From positions 1 to 29,339 of the IMG/VR virus record IMGVR_UViG_3300042882_000202: a stretch of DNA of 29,339 nt. One strand, written 5' to 3'. Within the stretch, counting starts at the first letter, position 1; each line of letters starts with the position of its first letter. The DNA comes from a virus. This document shows, piece by piece, positions 6,546-12,126 of the stretch. Under the pieces are notes generated by a model that was given only the letters and a program-made list of their open reading frames with translations, was not told where the DNA came from and made no database searches. The position numbers were made by a program, and so were the translations under genes.

Positions 6546-6557
6546 GACACAAAGACG
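6546..6557 (-). repeat. CGTCTTTGTGTC box, inverted copy
   Basis: GACACAAAGACG here is the exact reverse complement of CGTCTTTGTGTC at 26596-26607, just upstream of the primase-helicase gene 20 kb away. It faces the related forward box at 6620-6639. Its place in the same cluster as the TTTGCGTC repeats suggests a shared binding protein. Confidence 0.55.
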
Positions 6558-6619
6558 GAATCCTATATGTGCGGTCTAGTATTAAAATAAAAACACACTC
6601 CCCTCAAAAAAGTGAAACT

Positions 6620-6639
6620 TTTGCGTCTTTCCGTCTAAT
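6620..6639 (+). repeat. 20-base box shared with the primase-helicase leader
   Basis: TTTGCGTCTTTCCGTCTAAT matches TTTGCGTCTTTGTGTCTAAT at 26592-26611 in 18 of 20 positions. The shared core is TTTGCGTCTTT, two variable bases, GTCTAAT. A short hairpin (6608-6622, AAAAGT and ACTTTT arms) overlaps its left end. It could be an operator or a replication-protein site. Confidence 0.65.
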
Positions 6640-6658
6640 TAGAATTTTATTAATTTTG
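6628..6658 (+). promoter_or_regulatory. Possible promoter overlapping the shared 20-base box
   Basis: TAATTTTG (6651-6658) matches the Bacteroidota -7 element TAnnTTTG, with TTTC (6628-6631) 19 bases upstream in place of TTTG at -33. The -33-like part lies inside the CGTCTTTCCGTC box, so a protein bound to the box would cover the promoter. It would read towards the virion operon at 6931. Confidence 0.35.
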
Positions 6659-6702
6659 TAAGTTATTAAAATCCAACACATTAACTTTGAAAAAGTAATC
6701 AA

Positions 6703-6791
6703 AAAAGCGTGACGCAAATTTTTTAAAATAATTATTTGCGTCTGTTATTAACAATTTGCGTCTTTTATTAACACATTTGCGTCACGCTTTT
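6703..6791. repeat. 17-bp inverted repeat enclosing TTTGCGTC direct repeats (candidate iterons)
   Basis: AAAAGCGTGACGCAAAT (6703-6719) and ATTTGCGTCACGCTTTT (6775-6791) are perfect inverted copies. Between them lie two tandem 20-base repeats differing at one base, ATTTGCGTCTGTTATTAACA (6734-6753) and ATTTGCGTCTTTTATTAACA (6754-6773). The right arm supplies a third TTTGCGTC at 6776, so the three forward copies are spaced 20 and 21 bases apart, about two helical turns, on the same face of the DNA. This regular phasing is typical of iterons or operator arrays. The arms could also extrude as a cruciform. Confidence 0.75.
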
Positions 6792-6845
6792 ATATTAATT
6801 TTCTAACGTGGGAAAAAAAATAATAAAGAATAATATAAATAAATG

Positions 6846-6870
6846 CTTATTTAGAATGATTCTAAATAAG
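6846..6870. promoter_or_regulatory. 25-bp perfect palindrome, operator-like (copy 1)
   Basis: The left arm CTTATTTAGAAT (6846-6857) and right arm ATTCTAAATAAG (6859-6870) are perfect complements around a single central G. It lies 60 bases before the first virion gene. A related copy occurs at 24164-24188, before the replication operon. The inner 7-1-7 part (TTAGAAT, n, ATTCTAA) resembles binding sites of Fur/PerR-type regulators, which may be coincidence. I see no matching regulator in the window, so a host protein or an unseen phage protein would have to bind it. Confidence 0.65.
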
Positions 6871-6930
6871 GAATGAAAAATAAGTTTAAACAAAACGTAT
6901 TTTTGTTGTTATATTATAAATGGTATATTT

Positions 6931-7623
6931 ATGAAGATTACAATTCCAAGTGATTTGTCTGAAATTAAGTTGTCGCAATACTTACGTTATTCAAAAGTGT
7001 TACAAGACAACCAAGAAGACGAAACGTTTATTGCAATTCAAATGGTTTCAATTTTCTGCAAATTAAAAATCGAAGACGTTATGAAAATACCGGCTTATGA
7101 TTTTGCGGAAATTGTGCAACACTTGTCGGAAGTATTAAAACAAAAACCGGCACTTGTTCGAACGTTCAAATTAAATGGTGTGAATTATGGATTTGTTCCG
7201 AACTTTGACGAAGAATCAATCGGGACATTTGCTTTTATCGATTCGCATTTAGGTAGTGAGGAAAATTGGTCAAAATTAGTTTCGGCAATGTATCGACCAA
7301 TCACAAAACGATTTGGTCAATTCTATGACATTGGCGAATTCGAGGGCGACAAATACGCCGAAGAATTTTTCGACATTCGAATGGACTGCGTAGTTGGTGC
7401 GGTGCTTTTTTTTTGGACTTTAAAAATCGAATTATTGAACAATATTCTAGCTTATTCGGAACAAGTCTTGACAACGGAAATGAATTCGGAAGCGGTGGAA
7501 GTTTTTTCGAACGTTGGAATTGGTATCACTCAATTGTCAAAATTGCGCGAGGAAATTATTTTGACATCGAACGAGTTGAAACTACAAACTTACATTTTGC
7601 GCTTACCTTCCTTTCTTATTTAA
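6931..7623 (+). CDS. Tail assembly chaperone, zero-frame product (gpG-like)
   Basis: This is a 230-residue protein that opens the virion operon. Its first 160 residues (ITIPSDLSEIKLSQYLRYSKV, then VLKQKPALVRTF, NGVNYGFVPNFDEESIGTF) have the look of the tail-assembly-chaperone-like proteins of Bacteroidota phages. At codons for LFFW there is a run of nine T (7406-7414), and a -1 slip there enters the open frame ending at 7682. In lambda-type tails the short and long chaperones made this way guide tape measure protein and tube assembly. The zero-frame tail after the run (about 70 residues, IELLNNILAYSEQ onward) may be a real product or a readthrough tail. The leader is AT-rich with no Shine-Dalgarno site, as elsewhere here. 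Confidence 0.8.
   Translation: MKITIPSDLSEIKLSQYLRYSKVLQDNQEDETFIAIQMVSIFCKLKIEDVMKIPAYDFAEIVQHLSEVLKQKPALVRTFKLNGVNYGFVPNFDEESIGTFAFIDSHLGSEENWSKLVSAMYRPITKRFGQFYDIGEFEGDKYAEEFFDIRMDCVVGAVLFFWTLKIELLNNILAYSEQVLTTEMNSEAVEVFSNVGIGITQLSKLREEIILTSNELKLQTYILRLPSFLI
7405..7414 (+). promoter_or_regulatory. Putative -1 ribosomal frameshift site (CTTTTTTTTT)
   Basis: The zero frame reads GTG CTT TTT TTT TGG. Slipping back one base on the T run re-pairs TTT with TTT perfectly and continues TTG GAC TTT AAA in the frame that stays open to 7682. The position, in a chaperone-like gene upstream of the tail and tape measure genes, is where many tailed phages use programmed frameshifting. A run of nine T is also a place where sequencing or assembly may miscount. 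Confidence 0.65.
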
Positions 7624-7682
7624 AGGATCAAGAAGAAGAAGAAGCGAAACAAATAAATAATAAATTCAAAAAGAATGAATGA
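7413..7682 (+). CDS. Tail assembly chaperone, -1 frame extension (gpGT-like T part)
   Basis: This open frame overlaps the zero-frame gene by 211 bases and has no sensible start of its own (TTG at 7413), so it is best read as the C-terminal part of a frameshift fusion of about 250 residues. Its sequence looks like real protein: a Gly/Asn-rich linker (LDNGNEFGSGGSFF), then ERWNWYHSIVKIARGNYFDIE and a helix (LHFALTFLSYLKDQEEEE) ending in charged residues. This resembles the second domain of tail chaperones in related phages. The stop overlaps the next start (7675) by 8 bases. If the T run were one base shorter or longer the gene would be a single uninterrupted frame, so a sequence error must be excluded. 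Confidence 0.68.
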   Translation: MDFKNRIIEQYSSLFGTSLDNGNEFGSGGSFFERWNWYHSIVKIARGNYFDIERVETTNLHFALTFLSYLKDQEEEEAKQINNKFKKNE

Positions 7683-8130
7683 ATTTTATAAAATAATAGA
7701 ATTTTTAAAATTGACAATCGATTCAAATCCGTTGGTGCATACAATCACACACGGAACGCCTGATTTGATTGATATTGATAAAAAGAACATTTATCCTTTG
7801 GTGCATTTAAACGTTACGCAATCGCAAGTTTTAAACGGCTACGTTGCGTTTGATATTGAAATCACTTCATTGGACATTAGAAACGTTGTAAAAACGAACG
7901 TTCGTGACAAATTCTTGGGGAATGACAATGAACTTGACAACTTAAACACTTGCCACGCGATTTTGAATCACTTAATTACTAAATTGAAATTGCAAAATAA
8001 TGATTATGACGTTGAGTTGTTGAATGAGCCGAATTTAATTCCTATACTATTGCAATTTTCAAATCAGTTGGACGGGTGGCAAACAACGTTGACGCTTGGA
8101 ATTAAGAATGAAGTAATTGTTTGCGATTAA
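7675..8130 (+). CDS. Tail terminator/completion-like structural protein
   Basis: This 151-residue protein starts inside the end of the chaperone extension. The pattern is a helix (FYKIIEFLKLTIDSNPLV), then NIYPLVHLNVTQSQV, a beta strand with ITSLDIRNV, a central acidic helix (NDNELDNLNTCHAILNHLI), and a C-terminal QLDGWQTTLTLGIKN. The ending 'LxGWxxxxxxxIxN' with preceding strands is one I know from tail terminator or neck-type proteins of Bacteroidota phages, which form a ring at the head-proximal end of the tail. The next gene (gp10-like) supports a head-tail joining role. The assignment is by pattern and position. Confidence 0.55.
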   Translation: MNEFYKIIEFLKLTIDSNPLVHTITHGTPDLIDIDKKNIYPLVHLNVTQSQVLNGYVAFDIEITSLDIRNVVKTNVRDKFLGNDNELDNLNTCHAILNHLITKLKLQNNDYDVELLNEPNLIPILLQFSNQLDGWQTTLTLGIKNEVIVCD

Positions 8131-8131
8131 T

Positions 8132-8668
8132 ATGGATCAACAAGAAGTCGAAAAAACGTTCAAAGAGTTTGGCGATTATGTAATCGAAAAAGCAAAATCG
8201 AATTTAAAGTCCGGCGGAAAATACGGGTCTTATAATTCGTCGGGCAAACTTACTGATTCATTGGATTACGAATTGAAAGTGAATCCAAATTCGGTTGAAT
8301 TTGATTTCTTTGCCGAGGATTATTGGAAATTTGTTGACAAAGGGGTCAAAGGAAAAACGTCAAGTGCGAAAGCACCGAATTCACCTTATCAATTTGGCAG
8401 TGGAACTGGTAAAAAAGGCGGTCTTCGAAATTCAATTGATAAGTGGGTTGTTCGTAAAGGATTGGCGAATGTTCGTGACAAAAAAGGAAAATTCATAAAC
8501 CGCAAACAAATGGTGTCAATGATTTCGAGTGCAATTTATAATCGAGGTTTGACTGCTACTGAATTTTTTAGTAAACCATTTGACGAAGCGTTTAAGAATT
8601 TGCCGGACGAAATTTTGGAAGCATACGGCAAGGACTTTGATAAATTTTTAATTAAAGAAATAGAATAA
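8132..8668 (+). CDS. HK97 gp10-like head-tail joining / tail completion protein
   Basis: This is a 178-residue protein. The start chosen is ATG 8132, 2 bases after the preceding stop; a TTG further upstream in frame is unlikely. An N-terminal helix (VEKTFKEFGDYVIEKAKSNL) is followed by GKLTDSLDYEL, a strand (VEFDFFAEDYWKFVDKG) and a basic glycine-rich loop (GVKGKTSSAKAPNSPYQFG). The order 'G.L..SL', then a strand ending 'YWKFVDKGVKG', is what I associate with the HK97 gp10-like family, which acts at the head-tail interface. The middle also carries KKGGLRNSIDKWVVRKGL. It overlaps the next gene by one base. Confidence 0.65.
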   Translation: MDQQEVEKTFKEFGDYVIEKAKSNLKSGGKYGSYNSSGKLTDSLDYELKVNPNSVEFDFFAEDYWKFVDKGVKGKTSSAKAPNSPYQFGSGTGKKGGLRNSIDKWVVRKGLANVRDKKGKFINRKQMVSMISSAIYNRGLTATEFFSKPFDEAFKNLPDEILEAYGKDFDKFLIKEIE

Positions 8669-9666
8669 TGAAAAAAATATTTGTGCGTTCACCTTATTTC
8701 ATAGAAATAAACGAAGTGGGTCAAACAAGCGGAAAAATTGAATTGTATCTTTGGAACAAAGGAACATCAATGCCAACAAATCCGTCGTATACATTGGAAA
8801 AACAAATCCCCAGTCAATATCAAACAAATTTGTCTTGGAACATTTCAAACTTTGCAAAGGAATTTATCAAACCTATTTCACCGGTATTGGTTTCAGTACC
8901 TACGGAAGACAACGTAAAAAATTGGTGCTACATTCGAGTAGTTTCTTATTCGGATAATGTGGAAATAAATGACGAAACTTTTATTTGTTTGAATGGATAT
9001 AATAATTATATCGGCGGTTACAATCAAAGCACGGAAGAAACAATTGTTCCGTTGGTGAATCCTGATATTAAATTCACTACATTTTTAGGTTTTAATTATA
9101 TTAATGTTTGGATTGAAGAAAACACTGACTTTGTTTGGGAAGGTAACGACGAATATTTTTTCACGCCTTCAAGCGAGGGTCTTTGGAAATTACCATTTGA
9201 TTACGATACATATACTTTAGTATATGAAGGCGGTGAAACAATTTTTAATATTAATACCGAGCAATTATGCGAGGCAAAATATACGCCAATCACTTGCAGT
9301 TTTATCAATCGTTTTGGCGGGTGGCAATTCTTGACATTCTTTAAAGCGAATCAACAATCAATTGACGTGAATTCTAAAACTTATAATTTAATGCCACAAT
9401 CATTGAATTATAATTCATTAATTGGAGTGAATAAAAGTTTCAATTTTAATGGAATGCAAAAAATAACTTGCAACACTGGCTGGGTTGACCAAAATTATTT
9501 TGAATTAATTCAAGATTTGTTGTTGTCAGAAACAATTTTGCTTGACAATATTCCGGTTATTTGCAAATCAAATTCAGCGGATTACAAAACGCACTTGAAG
9601 GAAAAAAATATAAATTACACAATTAATTTTGAATATAATTTTAATCTAATAAACGACGTAATTTAA
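8668..9666 (+). CDS. Tail structural protein (baseplate/distal tail type), 332 residues
   Basis: This is a beta-rich protein with few charged runs and many aromatic and asparagine residues, typical of virion components. It begins MKKIFVRSPYFIEI with a strand GKIELYLWNKG, has a middle of beta-sandwich character, and a C-terminal domain with CSFINRFGGWQFLTFF and later INYTINFEYNFNLINDV. The 'cysteine, FxNxxGxW' feature and the final 'YTIxFEYxFxxIN' are a combination I know from tail proteins in Bacteroidota phages. It overlaps its neighbours by one base at each side (ATG at 8668 and 9666), so it is co-translated with the 774-residue tail protein, probably its partner at the tail tip. Confidence 0.65.
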   Translation: MKKIFVRSPYFIEINEVGQTSGKIELYLWNKGTSMPTNPSYTLEKQIPSQYQTNLSWNISNFAKEFIKPISPVLVSVPTEDNVKNWCYIRVVSYSDNVEINDETFICLNGYNNYIGGYNQSTEETIVPLVNPDIKFTTFLGFNYINVWIEENTDFVWEGNDEYFFTPSSEGLWKLPFDYDTYTLVYEGGETIFNINTEQLCEAKYTPITCSFINRFGGWQFLTFFKANQQSIDVNSKTYNLMPQSLNYNSLIGVNKSFNFNGMQKITCNTGWVDQNYFELIQDLLLSETILLDNIPVICKSNSADYKTHLKEKNINYTINFEYNFNLINDVI

Positions 9667-11990
9667 TGCAAGTTAATTTATTTATATATACGGATTCAAT
9701 TATTTTTGAAGACACGCCTTTGACTTGCGATAATACTTTGATAAGTTGTGATTCGACTGAAATCACTGCGGATCAAACGCAAACTTCTCAAAGGGTTTTA
9801 GCGAGAACGGCGAAGAAAATAGATTTATTCAAAGACGAAAAAATTTCTTTGACATCGTCTATTCAAAACGTGAACGATATTTCAAAAGTATTTACCGACT
9901 ATTCGCAATCATTTACAATTCCGGCAAGTGAAAACAATAATCAAATTTTTCGTCATTGGTACGAAAATAGTTTGAACGACGGATTCGATCAAAATAAAAG
10001 ATATTCTGGTTATATTGAAATCGACACGCAGACTTTTAGAAGTGGAAAATGGCAATTAGAATCAGCGACAATAAAAGATAATAAGGTTGAAGATTACAAA
10101 ATTACTTTTTATGGTGAATTAAAATCTTTGACCGATAAATTTGGCGAGGACAAACTTAAAGACGTTGAGCAAATAAATGATTACACTATTGCTTACAGCG
10201 GTACGAATGTTAGAAGTTTAGTCACTACGGCAACGCCTGGCGACGTTATGTTTCCGCTTATTACTTCAAACCGAGTTTGGCAATATGGTAGCGGTGGAAC
10301 AAGTGATATTTCAACAAGTGGCGGGGCGATTAATTTTGACGAATTATTTCCGGCATTAAAAGTTTCAAAAATATTTAACGCTATTGCCGACAAATACAAT
10401 TTGAATTTTAGCGGTAGTTTTTTACAACAACAAAAATTTAGTAAAGCTTATTTGTGGTTGAAGGGCAACGACGCGACAAATTTTGTATCAACAACACAAA
10501 GAAAACAAATTCTTTTAAATAACAATACAACTTATTTGCCGGACGTTTTTGTAATTGAAGACAACATTTATAAATTATTAAGCACAACACGAACAAGAAT
10601 CGGAACAAATGTTTATGCAGATATTCCGGACTTTAAAATAACAATAAATTTTCCTAGTGTTGTGACGCATAGAGTTTTTATATATCAATATGATACATTA
10701 TACGCTTCATTTGAATACACTTCAAATCAAACAACAATCAACTTGCCTTGGCAGTATCGCGGTGGTGATTATACATTTTTCGTTGAATCTTTTACGCCAA
10801 CTTCATATACTTATAGTTATGAGTTTAAATATAGAAGAACAACACAAAATGGTTTGTTTTTAGGTTATCCTTCCATAATTTTAGGAACTGGAAGCGGAAG
10901 TGTAAACGCTAATATTAATTTATTAAATTATGTTCCCGATATGAAAGTCGCGGATTTCTTTAGCGGAATATTGAAAATGTTTAATTTAACCGCATTCAGT
11001 ACCGACGGAACAAATTTCACAATTGAGCAATTGGAAAATTGGTATTATTTAGGCGGAATAAAAGATTTCACCGAATACACGACAACTGATTTGAATTTTG
11101 AAAGGATTAAACCATACAAGAAAATAAATTTTGAATATGAAAAAAGCGAGAATCTTTTAAGTAGACAATTTTTCACGACAAATTCAAGAGAATACGGAAA
11201 TTTAAGTTCTACATTCAACACGGACGGAAGCGATTATTCGATTAAGTTACCATTTGAAAACATAATGTTTAATAAATTCACCGGAACGAATTTACAAGTT
11301 GGCTATGCTTTGAAATCAGATTTGACTTCTTATGCACCAAAGCCGATTATTTTATATTTTACCGAAAGGAATTCCGGAACATTATTTATCAATAACGGAA
11401 GTGCGCCGACAAACGTTTCGAATTTCAATATTTTTGGTCAAGATTGTATTGACACAAATGATTTGACAAAAAATAGTTTAAATTGGGGTGTTGAAATTAG
11501 TTCTTATTTTTTAGAGCCAATTGACAATTCTTTATTTCAAAATTATTATTTAGATTATCTAAATAACTTATATAATTTAAAATCAAGAATGTTAAAGGTG
11601 AAAATGCGTTTGCCTTATTTGGAATTGCTGAATTTAAAATTAAATGATAGAATTGTAATTCGTGACAAACGATATATTATCAATCAATTTACAACCGATT
11701 TAATTTCTTTTGAAAGTGATTTCGAATTGATTCAAGATTTTAGAAGTGTTAATTTCAATAATAGTAGTTTAAGACGTTTTGATAATCAACCGGTAATTTT
11801 TGACGTATATACAACATCAAAAGAAATATTGACTTGGACAATTGACGATCCGGACAATATGTTATCGGGTGTTACTTCTACCGAAACGGCGGTGACAATT
11901 CAAGTCAAACCTAATGTAAGTGGATTTGAAAAAATAGCTTCAATAGTTAGTAATAATTTAGACATAATTACAATCATACAAGATGCATAA
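9666..11990 (+). CDS. Large tail/baseplate protein, 774 residues
   Basis: This is a large beta-rich virion protein. The N-terminal part has KIDLFKDEKISLTSSIQNV and FTDYSQSFTIPASENN, a conserved-looking segment of tail proteins in Bacteroidota phages. The centre is rich in Y, F, N and T and predicts long beta stretches. The last 65 residues or so (PVIFDVYTTSKEILTWTID onward) read like an Ig-like or BACON-like beta domain, often linked to surface or carbohydrate contact. The length and position next to the 332-residue tail protein and just before the tape measure suggest a tail tip or baseplate hub. No enzymatic motif is visible. The start overlaps the preceding stop (TAATG). Confidence 0.7.
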   Translation: MQVNLFIYTDSIIFEDTPLTCDNTLISCDSTEITADQTQTSQRVLARTAKKIDLFKDEKISLTSSIQNVNDISKVFTDYSQSFTIPASENNNQIFRHWYENSLNDGFDQNKRYSGYIEIDTQTFRSGKWQLESATIKDNKVEDYKITFYGELKSLTDKFGEDKLKDVEQINDYTIAYSGTNVRSLVTTATPGDVMFPLITSNRVWQYGSGGTSDISTSGGAINFDELFPALKVSKIFNAIADKYNLNFSGSFLQQQKFSKAYLWLKGNDATNFVSTTQRKQILLNNNTTYLPDVFVIEDNIYKLLSTTRTRIGTNVYADIPDFKITINFPSVVTHRVFIYQYDTLYASFEYTSNQTTINLPWQYRGGDYTFFVESFTPTSYTYSYEFKYRRTTQNGLFLGYPSIILGTGSGSVNANINLLNYVPDMKVADFFSGILKMFNLTAFSTDGTNFTIEQLENWYYLGGIKDFTEYTTTDLNFERIKPYKKINFEYEKSENLLSRQFFTTNSREYGNLSSTFNTDGSDYSIKLPFENIMFNKFTGTNLQVGYALKSDLTSYAPKPIILYFTERNSGTLFINNGSAPTNVSNFNIFGQDCIDTNDLTKNSLNWGVEISSYFLEPIDNSLFQNYYLDYLNNLYNLKSRMLKVKMRLPYLELLNLKLNDRIVIRDKRYIINQFTTDLISFESDFELIQDFRSVNFNNSSLRRFDNQPVIFDVYTTSKEILTWTIDDPDNMLSGVTSTETAVTIQVKPNVSGFEKIASIVSNNLDIITIIQDA

Positions 11991-12126
11991 TTTATCCGAG
12001 TTGCTAAAATTAGCACAAAATTTTCAAGCAAATGAAGTGATTTCAATTGCAAAAGGGAAATATCAATTTCCAAAAACTATAAAAGAAATTATTAAAAAGG
12101 CGAAACAATGGCAATTGAAAAAATAA
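11983..12126 (+). CDS. Hypothetical protein, 47 residues, between tail and tape measure genes
   Basis: This small frame starts inside the end of the 774-residue tail gene (ATGCATAA overlap) and ends 19 bases inside the tape measure gene. It encodes MHNLSELLKLAQNFQANEV, then ISIAKGKYQFPKTIKEIIKK and a basic end. It looks like a short amphipathic helix hairpin. The precise overlaps at both ends and the lack of any other gene in this 117-base interval argue for translation, perhaps coupling the two flanking genes. No function is known to me. Confidence 0.5.
   Translation: MHNLSELLKLAQNFQANEVISIAKGKYQFPKTIKEIIKKAKQWQLKK

Larger units (their letters stand above)
6427..6930. other. Long non-coding regulatory region, candidate replication origin
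   Basis: These 504 bases hold no plausible gene and are the largest gap in the window. In order they contain a promoter-like site reaching into the gap (6412-6443), a Rho-independent terminator (6497-6527), an inverted copy of a CGTCTTTGTGTC box (6546-6557), a related forward box (6620-6639) overlapping a second promoter-like site (6628-6658), a 17-bp inverted repeat (6703-6719 and 6775-6791) enclosing TTTGCGTC direct repeats, very AT-rich stretches, and a 25-bp palindrome (6846-6870) upstream of the virion operon. Iteron-like repeats, inverted repeats and AT-rich DNA together fit a phage replication origin combined with a promoter/operator region. No experiment supports this; it is inference from layout. 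Confidence 0.55.

Noticed and set aside
6776-6803. TTTG (6776-6779) with TAATTTTC 16 bases downstream as a promoter of the virion operon
   Set aside because: Spacing is one base short and the -7 match is imperfect; it may be a chance feature of the repeat cluster.
6846-6870. Attachment site (attP) interpretation of the palindrome
   Set aside because: No integrase or excisionase gene is seen, and the second copy lies at another operon head, which fits regulation better.
6902-6931. TTTG and TATATTTA (6924-6931) before the chaperone gene as its promoter
   Set aside because: The predicted transcription start would lie inside the coding region, after the ATG at 6931.
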